From the NCBI GenBank assembly GCA_904420535.1, contig CAJFVQ010000012.1, positions 1 through 43,589 of the forward strand: a stretch of 43,589 bases of DNA, given 5' to 3'. Shown here one piece after another: positions 15,517-25,804 of this stretch (position 1 is its first letter; every line of letters starts with the position of its first letter). Below the pieces are notes generated by a model. The model was given only the letters and a program-made list of their open reading frames with translations. It was not told the origin of the DNA and did not search any database. The translations under genes were made by a program, and so were the position numbers. This stretch comes from Candidatus Cryptoclostridium obscurum (GTDB lineage: Bacteria; Bacillota; Dehalobacteriia; UBA7702).

Positions 15517-17426
15517 CACGGTTCCTCCTTCTTCGCTTCGGCGGTGGCTCTACGGTGGTATTCCTCTAGATAAACAAGGAGCACCCCGATGTCGGCCGGG
15601 GAAACGCCGGAAATGCGGGAGGCTTGCCCGACGCTGAAGGGACGAAGCTTTTTCAGCTTCTCCCTGGCTTCGATGCGCAAGCCGCCGACGTCGTCATAGT
15701 CGATGGTCTCTGGGATTCGTTTTCCTTCCCCTTTATTGAAGCGGTTAACCTGTTCCCGCTGTTTTTTCAAATATCCTTCGTATTTTGCTTCCAGTTCCGC
15801 CTGACGCAGGGGTTCCTCCTCCCAGACGTTTTCTTTCCCCGCCAGTTTGGTCAGGTGGATGATATCCACTTCCGGCCGTTTTAGCAGATCCCTGCCGCTT
15901 ACGGTTCCTTCCAGCGGTGCGGAACCGAGCTCTTCCAAATAAGCAACGACCGCTTCATCGCTGCCGCGGAACCGCGATTCCGTTAGCCATTGATCCACTT
16001 CGCCGATGGCTTCTACCTTTTCGTTGAACCGACGCCAGCGTTCCTCGGTCACAAGGCCGATGGCGTGGCCCTTTTCCGTTAGCCGCAAGTCCGCGTTGTC
16101 GTTTCGCAGAAGCAGGCGGTATTCCGCCCGAGAAGTGAACAGACGGTAAGGTTCATTGGTTCCTTTCATCACCAGGTCGTCAATGAGGACCCCCAAATAA
16201 CCGTCGGAACGGCGCAGGATGAAAGGATCCTCTTCTTTCAGCTTCAAGGCGGCGTTGATACCTGCCATCAAACCCTGACCTGCGGCTTCTTCATAGCCGG
16301 AGGTTCCGTTGATCTGACCTGCGCCGTAAAGCCCTTCGATTTCCCGATATTCCAGGGTGGGTTTCAGCTGAGTAGGGACGACGCCGTCGTATTCAATGGC
16401 ATAAGCAGGGCGCATAATCTCCACGTGTTCCAATCCGGCGATGGTGCGAAGGAATTTTTCCTGGATTACCATGGGCAGTCCGGTGGACATCCCTTGAACG
16501 TAAATTTCGTTGGTATGGAGTCCCTCTGGCTCCAGAAAGAGCTGGTGGGCGTCGCGGTCGGCAAATCGCACCACTTTATCTTCAATGGAGGGACAATAAC
16601 GGGCGCCGACCCCTTCGATAATGCCGCTGTACATGGGGGCAAGGTGAAGATTCTCTCGAATGATGTCGTGGGTCGTGGGATTGGTGTAGGTCAGATGACA
16701 GGGCACCATGGGACGTTGGAAGGTCGTAGTCATATAGGAAAAGGCTAATTTTTCCTTGCTGCCGTTTTGCACGATGGTTTTGGAAAAATCGATGCTCCGC
16801 TTATCGACGCGGGCAGGAGTCCCTGTTTTAAAGCGGAAAAGCTCCAATCCAAGATCTTTTAAGGAATCGGAGAGTACCGCCGCCATGGGTTGGTTGTTGG
16901 GGCCTGCGGGGGTCAGCAAATCTCCCATGATGATGCGGCTTTTTAAATAAGTGCCTGTGGTAAGGATAATGGCTCTGGCCCCAAAAATGGCTCCGGTGTT
17001 GCAGCGCACACCCTTGACATGGTTCCCCTCGGTGAGGATCTCCTCCACGGCAGCCTGTTTGACGTCGAGCCCCTCCTGACATTCCACAGTGTAGGTCATG
17101 GTTTCCTGGTAGAGTTTCTTATCGGCCTGGGCACGAAGGGCCTGGACTGCCGGGCCTTTAGAGGTATTGAGAAGGCGGATCTGGATCTGGGTCTTGTCGA
17201 TGTTGATCCCCATCTGACCGCCGAGGGCGTCAATTTCCCGTACCACATGGCCTTTGGCGGGGCCGCCAATTGAGGGATTACAGGGCATCAAAGCAATATG
17301 ATCGAGACTTAACGACAAAAGCAGGGTATTCATTCCCAGTCTCGCGGCGGCAAGGGAGGCCTCCACCCCGCCGTGACCGCCGCCCACCACAATAACATCG
17401 TAATTTCCTGCGCGGTATGTTTCCAT
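15516..17426 (-). CDS. mnmG: tRNA uridine-5-carboxymethylaminomethyl modification enzyme MnmG (GidA)
   Basis: A 636-residue FAD-dependent protein, full family length. The N-terminal dinucleotide fold [10 protein letters not shown] starts at residue 15. The conserved GidA segments [23 protein letters not shown] and [13 protein letters not shown] are present, and the helical C-terminal domain ends with [19 protein letters not shown]. Together with MnmE it installs the cmnm group on wobble U34 of tRNAs reading split codon boxes. It follows mnmE by 18 bases and overlaps the rsmG start, a classic operon arrangement. Confidence 0.97.
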   Translation of the reverse strand: METYRAGNYDVIVVGGGHGGVEASLAAARLGMNTLLLSLSLDHIALMPCNPSIGGPAKGHVVREIDALGGQMGINIDKTQIQIRLLNTSKGPAVQALRAQADKKLYQETMTYTVECQEGLDVKQAAVEEILTEGNHVKGVRCNTGAIFGARAIILTTGTYLKSRIIMGDLLTPAGPNNQPMAAVLSDSLKDLGLELFRFKTGTPARVDKRSIDFSKTIVQNGSKEKLAFSYMTTTFQRPMVPCHLTYTNPTTHDIIRENLHLAPMYSGIIEGVGARYCPSIEDKVVRFADRDAHQLFLEPEGLHTNEIYVQGMSTGLPMVIQEKFLRTIAGLEHVEIMRPAYAIEYDGVVPTQLKPTLEYREIEGLYGAGQINGTSGYEEAAGQGLMAGINAALKLKEEDPFILRRSDGYLGVLIDDLVMKGTNEPYRLFTSRAEYRLLLRNDNADLRLTEKGHAIGLVTEERWRRFNEKVEAIGEVDQWLTESRFRGSDEAVVAYLEELGSAPLEGTVSGRDLLKRPEVDIIHLTKLAGKENVWEEEPLRQAELEAKYEGYLKKQREQVNRFNKGEGKRIPETIDYDDVGGLRIEAREKLKKLRPFSVGQASRISGVSPADIGVLLVYLEEYHRRATAEAKKEEP

Positions 17427-17444
17427 AATAGTTCACTTACTTCC

Positions 17445-18818
17445 TTATTTTCCAATACAAAAATCTGAGAAAATGCGGTCGATGATCTCTGTAGAAATGC
17501 TTTCGCCACTGATTTCTCCCAAGGCTTCCAAGGCTGCCCGAAGGTCGATCACTTGAAAATCTAAGGGCAATGCTATTTCTTGAGCTTTCAGAACTTCCTC
17601 CAGATGATGTTTGGCCCGAAGAAAGACTTCTTTATGACGAAGGTTCCCTACCCATTCTCCGCTTTCGGCGGCAATTTCTCCTTCCAGGAACATGTGGCGA
17701 ATGGCATCGCCCAAGGCTTTCAGGTTTCGTTCCTCTTTGGCGGAGATCTCTAACACCGGTAGCGGCGCCACTGCTTCTCGTAGAGAATCGCTGTAATCCG
17801 AAGGTAAGTCGCATTTATTCAATAAAACAATGGTCTTTTTTCCGTCAATGGCTTGAAGGATTTCTCCGTCCTCGGCGGAAAAAGGCTCTGTGCCGTCGAG
17901 AACGAAAAGCACTAGGTCGGCGTTGTGAATGGCCTCGCGGCTGCGGTCAACGCCGATCTTTTCTACGGGATCCAGGGTCTCTCGGATCCCTGCTGTATCT
18001 ACGATTTTTAAAGGCACGCCGCTGATGATAGCCGTTTCTTCAATGGTATCCCTAGTGGTGCCGGGAATATCCGTCACAATGGCGCGTTCCTCCGACAACA
18101 GGGCGTTGAGAAGGCTGGATTTTCCCACATTGGTACGGCCCAGGATCACTGTGGACAGCCCCTCCTTATAGACGCGCCCCTCTTCGGCTTTTTTGATTTC
18201 TCGATCCAACGCTTCGATCATGGGGCCAATGCGCTTGCCGATGGTCTCGGCAATGGAATCGTCAAGGCCGTCCTCGGGAAAGTCGATAACGGCTTCGGTC
18301 TCGGCAATGATGGATAAAAGGGATTCCCGAAGGGCCAAAAACCGCTGCCCCTTTTTTCCCTCCAAGCGTCGGAGTGAAAAATCAAGATCCCGGTCGCCCT
18401 GGGCTTCGATGGTTTCGATGACCGCTTCTGCCTGGGAAAGGTCGAGACGACCGGAAAGAAAGGCCCGTTTGGTAAATTCCCCGGGGCCTGCCATGGCTAC
18501 TCCCAGAGACATCAGCAGTTCCAAGATCCGTCGGGCAGAGATAAAACCGCCGTGGCACTGGATCTCCGCCATCTGTTCCCGGGTGTAGGAGGCGTGTTCC
18601 TTCATCAGGGCCACCAATACTTCGTCGTAAATAGCGCCTTCGTAGGTAATATGTCCGTAATGGAGGCTGTAACCTGCCACGGTGCTCCAGTCAAAGGGCT
18701 GCCGAGGTTGAAATATCTGTTCGATTACGCTCCAGGCACCGTCGCCGGATAAGCGTATAATGGCAATGCCGCCGCGACCTTCGGCCGTGGCCAGCGCTGC
18801 GATCAATGGATGATCCAT
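17445..18818 (-). CDS. mnmE: tRNA modification GTPase MnmE (TrmE)
   Basis: A 457-residue GTPase. The N-terminal tetrahydrofolate-binding domain begins MDHPLIAALATAEGRGGIAIIR. The G domain is inserted in a helical domain, with G1 GRTNVGKS near 227-234, PGTTRD, DTAG near 274-277 and NKCD near 334-337. The protein ends in the invariant CIGK, whose Cys is required for modification. Start 18818 follows GAGGTGG; the in-frame TTG at 18830 overlaps that site. It works as the MnmE-MnmG complex. The usual upstream neighbours (yidC, jag) are not present here. Confidence 0.97.
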   Translation of the reverse strand: MDHPLIAALATAEGRGGIAIIRLSGDGAWSVIEQIFQPRQPFDWSTVAGYSLHYGHITYEGAIYDEVLVALMKEHASYTREQMAEIQCHGGFISARRILELLMSLGVAMAGPGEFTKRAFLSGRLDLSQAEAVIETIEAQGDRDLDFSLRRLEGKKGQRFLALRESLLSIIAETEAVIDFPEDGLDDSIAETIGKRIGPMIEALDREIKKAEEGRVYKEGLSTVILGRTNVGKSSLLNALLSEERAIVTDIPGTTRDTIEETAIISGVPLKIVDTAGIRETLDPVEKIGVDRSREAIHNADLVLFVLDGTEPFSAEDGEILQAIDGKKTIVLLNKCDLPSDYSDSLREAVAPLPVLEISAKEERNLKALGDAIRHMFLEGEIAAESGEWVGNLRHKEVFLRAKHHLEEVLKAQEIALPLDFQVIDLRAALEALGEISGESISTEIIDRIFSDFCIGK

Positions 18819-18845
18819 AAGCCACCTCAATTCAAAGGTTTTCCG

Positions 18846-18877
18846 TAAAAGTAGGATCCTTCTGTGATCTACTTTTA
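18846..18877 (-). repeat. Hairpin in the mnmE leader
   Basis: TAAAAGTA-G-GATC (18846-18858) pairs with GATC-TACTTTTA (18866-18877) with one bulged base. It lies 28 bases upstream of the start codon. An extended -10 (TGATAAAAT on the minus strand, about 18884-18892) lies just upstream, so the hairpin would be near the 5' end of the mRNA. Confidence 0.45.
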
Positions 18878-18966
18878 GTAACTATTTTATCAGAACTTTT
18901 GTGTAATTTCTATAGTTCGCCAAAACTTTCCCACGGGAAACATCGGCTCCGTATTTTGGGCGCAAG

Positions 18967-18993
18967 AAGGCCCCCGCGGAACACGGAGGCCTT
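18967..18993 (-). terminator. Probable terminator of the leu operon
   Basis: AAGGCC (18967-18972) pairs with GGCCTT (18988-18993), with extra G-C pairs inside. The T tail on the minus strand is weak, but it lies 16 bases past the leuB stop. Confidence 0.55.
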
Positions 18994-19008
18994 GTATCGT
19001 TTCGTAAT

Positions 19009-20088
19009 TTATGCCTTTTTCAGCTTTGCGGCGATGAGGTCTCCCATTTCGGAACAGGATACCCGCTTCATTCCCTCGCTCATCATGTCGCCGGTGCGAT
19101 AGCCGTCGTCGAGAACGGCGTTGACGGCGGCTTCAATGGCGGCGGCTTCTTCGTCCATGTCAAAGGAATATTTCAGCATCATGGCGCCGGAAAGAATGGT
19201 ACCGATGGGGTTGGCCAGATTTTGGCCGGCAATGTCCGGAGCGGAACCGTGGATGGGTTCGTACATCCCACGGGTTCCCTTGCCCAGACTGGACGAGGGG
19301 ATCATGCCGATGGACCCTGTAATCATGCTGGCTTCGTCGGAGAGAATATCGCCGAACATATTTTCCGTCACCACCACGTCGAATTGGGAGGGGCATTTTA
19401 CGATCTGCATGGCGGTGTTATCCACCAGCATATTTTCAAATTCCACATCGGGATAGTCCTTGGCCACCCGTTCGCAAACTTTTCTCCAGAGGCGGCTGCT
19501 GTCTAAAACATTGGCCTTGTCGATGGAGGTTACTTTGGAACGACGTTTTCTCGCCGTATCAAAGGCTACTCTGGCAATGCGTTCCACTTCCAGTTCTCCG
19601 TAGGTCATTTCGTCGGTAGCCACCAACTGACCGCCGATTTCTCTGGTGTAACGGTTGCCGAAGTAGACACCGCCGATGAGCTCCCGCACCACCAGAAAGT
19701 CGATACCCTGAGCCACGATGGAGGGCTTCAGAGGAGAAGCCTCGGCCAGTTGTGGGAAGAGTTTTGCGGGACGCAGATTCGCGTAAAGCCCCATACCGCT
19801 GCGGATGCCCAAAAGGGCAGCCTCGGGACGATTTTTGGGATCGACCTGATCCCATTTGGGACCGCCTACAGCTCCCAGTAATACGCTGTCGCAATCGAGG
19901 CATTTTTCCATGCTTTCTTCAGGCAATGCTTTCCCGCAGGCGTCGATGCCGGCACCGCCGGCGGCAATTTCTTGGTATTTGAATTCATGGCCATACTGGA
20001 CGCCGATGACGTCCATGACCTTCAAGGTTTCGGTGACGATTTCCGGGCCGATGCCGTCCCCTTTGATGACTGTGACTACTTTTTTCAT
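19009..20088 (-). CDS. leuB: 3-isopropylmalate dehydrogenase LeuB
   Basis: A 359-residue beta-decarboxylating dehydrogenase, normal length. The N-terminal segment VIKGDGIGPEIV, the LGAVGGPKWD loop, the substrate Arg/Tyr region ELIGGVYFG, and the NAD-specific GSAPDIAGQNLANPIGTILSGAMML near residue 280 identify LeuB rather than isocitrate dehydrogenase. It oxidises 3-isopropylmalate to 2-ketoisocaproate in leucine synthesis in the cytoplasm. It is last in leuA-C-D-B, 50 bases after leuD, under the T-box upstream of leuA. Confidence 0.97.
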   Translation of the reverse strand: MKKVVTVIKGDGIGPEIVTETLKVMDVIGVQYGHEFKYQEIAAGGAGIDACGKALPEESMEKCLDCDSVLLGAVGGPKWDQVDPKNRPEAALLGIRSGMGLYANLRPAKLFPQLAEASPLKPSIVAQGIDFLVVRELIGGVYFGNRYTREIGGQLVATDEMTYGELEVERIARVAFDTARKRRSKVTSIDKANVLDSSRLWRKVCERVAKDYPDVEFENMLVDNTAMQIVKCPSQFDVVVTENMFGDILSDEASMITGSIGMIPSSSLGKGTRGMYEPIHGSAPDIAGQNLANPIGTILSGAMMLKYSFDMDEEAAAIEAAVNAVLDDGYRTGDMMSEGMKRVSCSEMGDLIAAKLKKA

Positions 20089-20138
20089 ACGATTTTATCT
20101 CCTTAAAATTTATGCCGTTTTCGGCGTTTATTCCGATG

Positions 20139-20633
20139 TTAGTTTTTGCCGCTTTCCTTTAAAGAATTCAGAAGGCCGTTTTTATGGATAATTTCTTTGA
20201 TAAATTCCGGGAAAGGTTCCCCTTGATACGTTTTATTCTTGGTAAGGTTGGTGATGATGCCGCTGTCAAAGTCAATGGAGACTTCGTCGCCGTCGTCAAT
20301 ATCGTCGCTGGCTTCTTCGCATTCCAAAATGGCAAGACCGATATTGATGGAATTGCGGTAAAAAATCCTGGCAAAGGTTTTGGCGATGACACAGGAAATT
20401 CCCGATTCCTTGATAGCGATGGGGGCGTGTTCCCGGGAGGAACCGCAGCCGAAATTAAACCCTGCCACCATAATATCGCCGTCTTTGACTTTGTTGACAA
20501 ACTCAGCGTCAATGTCTTCCATGCAGTGGCTGGCCAATTCTTTGTGATTGGCGGTATTTAGGTGACGGGCCGGGATGATCACGTCGGTATCGACGTTGTC
20601 ACCGTATTTATGGACAAAACCATGTGCTTTCAT
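20139..20633 (-). CDS. leuD: 3-isopropylmalate dehydratase small subunit LeuD
   Basis: A 164-residue protein of the short (archaeal/clostridial) LeuD type. [12 protein letters not shown] near the N terminus and the swivelling-domain motif [11 protein letters not shown] are both present. It forms the isopropylmalate isomerase with the LeuC encoded one base upstream. The close leuC-leuD junction implies coupled translation and fixed stoichiometry. Confidence 0.96.
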   Translation of the reverse strand: MKAHGFVHKYGDNVDTDVIIPARHLNTANHKELASHCMEDIDAEFVNKVKDGDIMVAGFNFGCGSSREHAPIAIKESGISCVIAKTFARIFYRNSINIGLAILECEEASDDIDDGDEVSIDFDSGIITNLTKNKTYQGEPFPEFIKEIIHKNGLLNSLKESGKN

Positions 20634-20634
20634 C

Positions 20635-21897
20635 TTATTCTACCTCCTCAGGGCCACTGATTTTTCCGGTGATGGCGCTGGCCGCCGCCACCGCGGGGCT
20701 GGCTAGATACACTTCCGAGGTTGGATGACCCATACGTCCCACAAAGTTGCGGTTGGTGGTGGCGACGCACCGTTCCTCTTCCGCCAGAATCCCCATATAT
20801 CCACCGAGGCAGGGGCCGCAGGTGGGGGTGGAAACAACGCAACCCGCGTCAATAAAGGTTTCCATATATCCCAGGGAGATACATTCTTTGTAGATCTTCT
20901 GGGTGGCGGGAATGATGATGGCTCTTACATCTTTATGAATTTTTTTGCCCTTTAAGATGTCGGCGGCGATCTTCATATCGGAAAGCCGTCCGTTGGTGCA
21001 GGAACCGATGACGACCTGGTCGATCTTAACGTCGCCCACTTCGTCGATGGTCTTGGTGTTCTCCGGCAAATGAGGGAAAGATACCGTGGGCTTGATGGCG
21101 GAAAGGTCAATGTCGATCACTTCGGCGTATTCCGCATCTTCGTCGGCTTCATAAACATGGTAGGGGCGGTTGACTCTACCTGCCATATAATCCTTGGTTA
21201 CTTCGTCCACGGCGAAGATGCCGTTTTTTGCTCCAGCTTCAATGGCCATATTGGCCATGCAGAGGCGATCATCCATGGTGAGGTTTTTTAATCCCTCGCC
21301 ACTGAACTCCATAGATTTGTAGAGGGCGCCGTCGACACCGATTTTTCCGATGATATGCAAAATTACATCTTTCCCGCTGACATTTTTCTGCAATGCGCCG
21401 GTGAGATTGAATTTGATGGCTTCGGGCACTTTGAACCATGCCTGGCCTGTGGCCATGCCGGCACACATATCAGTGCTGCCTACACCGGTGGAGAAAGCTC
21501 CCAACGCCCCGTAAGTGCAGGTATGGGAGTCGGCGCCGATAATCAGTTCCCCGGCGGCGACCAATCCTTTTTCGGGGAGGAGGGCGTGTTCAATGCCCAT
21601 TTCTCCTACATCATAGTAGTTTAGAATATCAAAGCGTTTGGCAAAGGCGCGGCATTGTTTGCATTGCTGTGCTGCTTTGATGTCCTTATTGGGCGCGAAA
21701 TGGTCCATAACCATGGAGATTTTGGTGCGGTCAAAGACGCTGTTGAACCCTGCTTTTTCAAATTCGTTGATGGCGACGGGAGAAGTAATGTCATTCCCCA
21801 GTACCATATCGAGATCTGCTCGGATGAGCTGTCCTGCCTTGACGGAATCCAGTCCCGCATGAGCGGCCAGGATTTTTTGTGTCATTGTCATTCCCAT
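20635..21897 (-). CDS. leuC: 3-isopropylmalate dehydratase large subunit LeuC
   Basis: A 420-residue aconitase-superfamily protein of the two-subunit, archaeal-type LeuC. Cluster-binding cysteines lie in SCTNGR and [32 protein letters not shown] is the aconitase signature. Start 21897 ([15 protein letters not shown]) is chosen because homologues begin here and a GAGAG element lies upstream. An earlier in-frame Met at 21960 overlaps the leuA stop and would add 21 lysine/arginine-rich residues. It isomerises 2- to 3-isopropylmalate using a [4Fe-4S] cluster. Confidence 0.95.
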   Translation of the reverse strand: MGMTMTQKILAAHAGLDSVKAGQLIRADLDMVLGNDITSPVAINEFEKAGFNSVFDRTKISMVMDHFAPNKDIKAAQQCKQCRAFAKRFDILNYYDVGEMGIEHALLPEKGLVAAGELIIGADSHTCTYGALGAFSTGVGSTDMCAGMATGQAWFKVPEAIKFNLTGALQKNVSGKDVILHIIGKIGVDGALYKSMEFSGEGLKNLTMDDRLCMANMAIEAGAKNGIFAVDEVTKDYMAGRVNRPYHVYEADEDAEYAEVIDIDLSAIKPTVSFPHLPENTKTIDEVGDVKIDQVVIGSCTNGRLSDMKIAADILKGKKIHKDVRAIIIPATQKIYKECISLGYMETFIDAGCVVSTPTCGPCLGGYMGILAEEERCVATTNRNFVGRMGHPTSEVYLASPAVAAASAITGKISGPEEVE

Positions 21898-21956
21898 AAT
21901 TGAAATATCTCTCTGCCTTTCTTTGTATTTTTTACGTTTCGCTTTGGTTTGTGGGG

Positions 21957-23642
21957 TCATGCATCATGTTTCAATTTGCGATTGATGGCGCTGACCAGGG
22001 CATTCACTGAAGAACTGATGATGTCGGAATGGATTCCCACGCCCCAGTACATATCGCCTTCCTTGTCGGTGATAGCCACATAGGAACAGGCCCGAGAATC
22101 AGAACCTACTTCCATGGCGTGTTCCGTATAGGTGGTGATGGAGTAATCGAGATCCAGATCGCATTCTTTCAGGGCGTTGCTTACTGCGTCGAGACGACCG
22201 TTGCCCATGGCGGTGGATTCAAAATGCTTGCCGTCGATGGTGACCCAGATTGTCGCGGTAATGCCGTTGACCTGTTTGAAGGTGACTTTGGTAATGTCGA
22301 TGGGGGTGAAGTCGTTGACATATTCCTTTTCAAAAATATCTTGAACCTCTTCGGGGGCAAGCTCTTTATGCCCTTGGTCGGAGATGTGCTTCATCAAATA
22401 ACCCACTTCTTCCCGCATGGCGTCGGGCAGTTTGTAGCCGGAGTTTTGTTCCAGAAGATAGCCGATGCCGCCTTTGCCCGACTGGCTGTTGATGCGGATC
22501 ACATCGGTTTCGTAAACGCGACCCACATCTTGGGGATCGATGGGAAGATATGGGACGGTCCAATAGCGCTCGTTCCGTTCTTCCCGGTATTTCATACCCT
22601 TGGCAATGGCGTCCTGATGGGAACCGGAGAAGGCCGCGAATACCAATTTCCCTCCGTAAGGCTGACGGTCGCCAACTTTCATTCGAGTGACTTTTTCATA
22701 CATTTCTACCACAGAGGGCATGTCTTCAAAATTCAGCTGGGGATCAACACCCTGGGAATACATGTTCATGGCCAAGGTCACAATATCTACATTCCCGGTA
22801 CGCTCGCCGTTTCCAAAGAGGGTGCCTTCGATACGGTCTGCCCCGGCCAAAAGCCCCATTTCCGCGTCGGCCACACCGGTGCCGCGGTCATTATGGGGAT
22901 GCAGGGAAATAATCACGTTTTCTCTGTTGTGGAGATTGTCGTTCATGTATTCAATTTGATTGGCATAAACGTGGGGCATGGACATAGAAACCGTTGCCGG
23001 CAGATTGATAATGACTTTGCTGTCGGCGGTAGGGGCCCAAATGTCGATGACGCGGTTGCAGATTTCCAGGGCAAATTCCGGTTCCGTACCGGTGAAGCTT
23101 TCCGGGGAATATTCAAAGAGGAGCTTCGTTTCCGGGGATTCCTTAGCGAATTCCGCTTTCAATTCATTGAACATTTTGGCGCCGAAGGCCGCGATTTCGA
23201 TGATTTCTTCTTTACTCTTTTTAAAGACCTGCTCCCGTTGGGCCAGGGAAGTGGAATTGTAGAGGTGGACCACGGCGCGTTTTACACCCTTAATAGCTTC
23301 AAAGGTCTTTTTGATGATGTGTTCCCTGGATTGGGTCAGCACTTGAACGGTGACGTCGTCGGGGATCATATCCTTTTCGATCAAGGTGCGGAGGAATTCG
23401 TATTCTGTTTCCGAAGCGGCGGGGAACCCGACTTCAATTTCTTTGAAGCCCAATTTTACCAAAAATTGGAAAAATTCCAATTTTTCTTCAAGGCTCATGG
23501 GTACAATCAGGGCTTGATTACCGTCGCGCAGATCCACGCTGCACCAAATAGGAGCTTTTTCAATGTGATCCTTTTTTGCCCAGCGCATTTCGCAATGGGG
23601 CGGCAGGAAATAACCGATTTTGTACTTGTCATAATTTTTCAT
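21957..23642 (-). CDS. leuA: 2-isopropylmalate synthase LeuA (long type)
   Basis: A 561-residue protein of the long LeuA class. The synthase barrel begins near [15 protein letters not shown] and carries the HPHNDRGTG motif; the C-terminal LeuA dimer/regulatory domain ([15 protein letters not shown], near residue 515) mediates leucine feedback. It condenses 2-ketoisovalerate and acetyl-CoA, the first step to leucine. Start 23642 ([15 protein letters not shown]) follows AAAGG. The frame stays open 70 codons upstream, but that stretch is the T-box terminator and antiterminator, not protein. It heads leuA-C-D-B. Confidence 0.96.
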   Translation of the reverse strand: MKNYDKYKIGYFLPPHCEMRWAKKDHIEKAPIWCSVDLRDGNQALIVPMSLEEKLEFFQFLVKLGFKEIEVGFPAASETEYEFLRTLIEKDMIPDDVTVQVLTQSREHIIKKTFEAIKGVKRAVVHLYNSTSLAQREQVFKKSKEEIIEIAAFGAKMFNELKAEFAKESPETKLLFEYSPESFTGTEPEFALEICNRVIDIWAPTADSKVIINLPATVSMSMPHVYANQIEYMNDNLHNRENVIISLHPHNDRGTGVADAEMGLLAGADRIEGTLFGNGERTGNVDIVTLAMNMYSQGVDPQLNFEDMPSVVEMYEKVTRMKVGDRQPYGGKLVFAAFSGSHQDAIAKGMKYREERNERYWTVPYLPIDPQDVGRVYETDVIRINSQSGKGGIGYLLEQNSGYKLPDAMREEVGYLMKHISDQGHKELAPEEVQDIFEKEYVNDFTPIDITKVTFKQVNGITATIWVTIDGKHFESTAMGNGRLDAVSNALKECDLDLDYSITTYTEHAMEVGSDSRACSYVAITDKEGDMYWGVGIHSDIISSSVNALVSAINRKLKHDA

Positions 23643-23717
23643 GTTGCAATCGACCTTTCTTTTGTTTTTTTTGTTTTTGTCGCCCTGGGGCGTTTTGTGC
23701 TGGGTGCCAGTGGGATA

Positions 23718-24016
23718 TAAAAAAACCTTCGTCCCTGGAAAGAGACGAAGGCTGAAATACATACTCCGTGGTACCACTCTAATTGGTATCAAATAATACC
23801 CACTCTTCCGCATCGGCCGAACCTTAAAATCGGCGAATGCGTTCTCCTGCATAACGGTGAGAAACCCGGTCGCACTTACTCAAAACATCTTTCAGCTGAC
23901 TGCTCAAGGGGGAGACGATCAAAGCACGGGTGTTATCTCGCACCGAACGATAACTCTCTGAAACGCCGAAGGCCGTGATCCGATCCCTGTCATCGCATTT
24001 AAAAAAATATGAAACT
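23718..24016 (-). ncRNA. T-box leader riboswitch of the leucine operon
   Basis: On the minus strand the conserved T-box AGAGTGGTACCACGG is at 23766-23780. It is followed by a terminator CCTTCGTCTCT-TTCC-AGGGACGAAGG (23726-23751) and a run of seven T. A Stem-I distal hairpin (GTTATC, loop with GGTGCGAG, GATAAC) lies near 23930-23953. Uncharged tRNA pairing stabilises the antiterminator and turns on leuACDB. The specifier codon could not be fixed by eye: the 3' side of the lower loop reads CTTTGATCGTCTC, offering CTC (Leu) or ATC (Ile). Confidence 0.93.
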
Positions 24017-24022
24017 CTGATT

Positions 24023-24051
24023 ATCATAATAGAAAAACTTTGATTTGTCAA
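24023..24051 (-). promoter_or_regulatory. Sigma-A promoter of the leu operon
   Basis: On the minus strand TTGACA (24046-24051), 17-bp spacer, TATGAT (24023-24028), directly before the T-box leader. The 24052-24207 interval beyond it holds no recognisable feature. Confidence 0.88.
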
Positions 24052-24207
24052 TACCTATCTTGATAAATTTTCTATGATTCTTTTTTGTTGTTTATGAATC
24101 GTTCTGTAAGCGCCGTAAAACGCGGAGAAATGCGGTACGGTGGAAAGGACAGAGAGCAGCGCGAAATCCGTCACTGCCATGGCAATGTTCTGGATTTTGA
24201 GCAGAAC

Positions 24208-24238
24208 AAAGGGCAAGCCGAAAATAAGCTTGCCCTTT
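24208..24238 (-). terminator. Terminator of the ZinT-SLH gene
   Basis: An 11-bp stem AAAGGGCAAGC (24208-24218) with GCTTGCCCTTT (24228-24238), 26 bases after the stop codon. The T tail is short. Confidence 0.75.
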
Positions 24239-24264
24239 GGAGCTCGATAAAAATATTAATTGCT

Positions 24265-25743
24265 TTATTGCGCGATATTTTCACCGTACCGCATGTGAAT
24301 GGTTGCAACCTGGGCGCGGGTGGTGTGGGCTTTCGGAGCAATGGCGCCGTCGTCCATTCCTTCAATGACCTCTTCGGCCACAGCCCATTGCAAGGGAGCT
24401 ATTGCGTATGGGCTGATGGTATCGGCATCGCTGAATTGAGACAAATCTCCTGCGGCGCTGACGTCATATCCTTTATATTCCGCGTAACGGTACAAAATTG
24501 CCGCCGTCTGCTCTCTGGTGATATTGTCATCGGGACCAAAAAGCCCTTCTCCGTAGCCGTTGACAATTTCATGATCGGTTGCCCAAAGTACAGCATCGCC
24601 GTACCACGCCCCGTCTTCCGTATCGTGGTAGCTGTCAGCGCCAGATACTTCAGGTGCGCCTTCCTGATTATAAAGTACCTGTACCAGCATGGCACGGGAC
24701 AACTGGGTATCGGGTCGGAATGTTTGGTCGGGATATCCTTCCATCAACTTGTTGTTGATGACATAATCCGTTGCACTGTGATACCATGCGCCGGGATTTA
24801 AGTCACTGAAGCTGTGGGAGGGGCAGCTTTCTCCTACTTCCGTCCATTTTTCTGCCTGGTGCATCCCTAAGATGACATTGTATTTCGCCAGGTCGGAAGC
24901 ATCTCTGTTGGTCATAGTTGCGTACCAGGTGCGGTTTTTGATGTTGGTATCGGTTCCGTTATAAGTTTCGCCGTTGACCAAAAGGTCCTCAAGGCTGTTA
25001 CCGAATTGGAAATGATAATGGGCTGCGATGGGAGTTTTGGTATCGCCCTCCATGTCCGGAGCCATAGTTACAAGATATTTATAGACGCTGTCGGCTCCAA
25101 GAGTATCGGCGGTGAATACATACATGGTAGCGCCCTCCAGGCCTTTTACCATTTTTCCGGTCATGGTATAACTGTCAGAGGCCAAAACTTTGCCGTCGTT
25201 ATCCAGCCATGAAAGCAGATAACCGGAATTCTCTGCTTCGGCAACGGTAATCGTTGCCACGCCTTCGGTGCCGGTCATTTCATACCAGTAGGCTTTCAAG
25301 GCGGCAGTATCCGGATATTGTTCTTCTACCATTTTTCCCATTTCTTCGCTGACGGCATAGAATGCGGCGATATAGGCATCATAAGCGATATCCCAGACTT
25401 CTTCCAGATATGGATATCTCGCCAAAGTTTGTTCGTCGGGATAAATATACTTTTGCCAAGTTTCCCAATTTCCTACCCAATGTTTCAGTGTCGTGTCACC
25501 CACCAGTTGGGTTTTGTCTCCGATGGTTACAAGATAAGCGTCGGCATCACCATTTTCAAAAACTTCAGTGTTCGTAAGATCCAGATCGGAAAAATCAAGG
25601 GTTTCCAAAGCTTCCTGGGTAAATTTATCGGTAACGTCGGTTCCATCCACGATTACAGCGGTATCTGCCGCCATTGCTCCTGCGGGAATTGCAAAAACGC
25701 CAAAAATAGCCACGAGAAGCAGAGATAAAAAGCCTTTTTTCAC
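24265..25743 (-). CDS. Secreted ZinT/YodA-like metal-binding domain fused to three SLH repeats
   Basis: A 492-residue exported protein. The signal peptide (MKKGFLSLLLVAIFGVFAIPAGAMA) is cleaved near residue 25. Residues about 84-297 resemble ZinT (YodA), the periplasmic zinc-binding lipocalin-like protein: LKHWVGNWETWQKYIYP at the start, and AHYHFQFGN at 241-249 with His242 and His244 matching ZinT's HFHIFMGN zinc site. Three SLH repeats follow (about 309-360, 371-422, 437-487) that would hold it on the cell wall. GTG 25743 is chosen because AAAGGTGG lies eight bases upstream. It probably captures zinc or a similar metal at the surface; this is inferred from the fold. Confidence 0.82.
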   Translation of the reverse strand: MKKGFLSLLLVAIFGVFAIPAGAMAADTAVIVDGTDVTDKFTQEALETLDFSDLDLTNTEVFENGDADAYLVTIGDKTQLVGDTTLKHWVGNWETWQKYIYPDEQTLARYPYLEEVWDIAYDAYIAAFYAVSEEMGKMVEEQYPDTAALKAYWYEMTGTEGVATITVAEAENSGYLLSWLDNDGKVLASDSYTMTGKMVKGLEGATMYVFTADTLGADSVYKYLVTMAPDMEGDTKTPIAAHYHFQFGNSLEDLLVNGETYNGTDTNIKNRTWYATMTNRDASDLAKYNVILGMHQAEKWTEVGESCPSHSFSDLNPGAWYHSATDYVINNKLMEGYPDQTFRPDTQLSRAMLVQVLYNQEGAPEVSGADSYHDTEDGAWYGDAVLWATDHEIVNGYGEGLFGPDDNITREQTAAILYRYAEYKGYDVSAAGDLSQFSDADTISPYAIAPLQWAVAEEVIEGMDDGAIAPKAHTTRAQVATIHMRYGENIAQ

Positions 25744-25804
25744 AAAAGCAACCACCTTTCTTATACAATAACTGTTCTGATAAGTTTCTGTTGCGATATT
25801 TTAG

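Noticed and set aside
22029-23720. 563-codon open frame antisense to leuA
   Set aside because: It lies fully opposite a well-recognised enzyme, has no ribosome site, and its sequence is a typical His/Phe/Gly-rich shadow of the opposite frame.
23643-23852. 70-codon N-terminal extension of leuA
   Set aside because: The bases encode the T-box terminator and antiterminator; the true start at 23642 matches family N termini.
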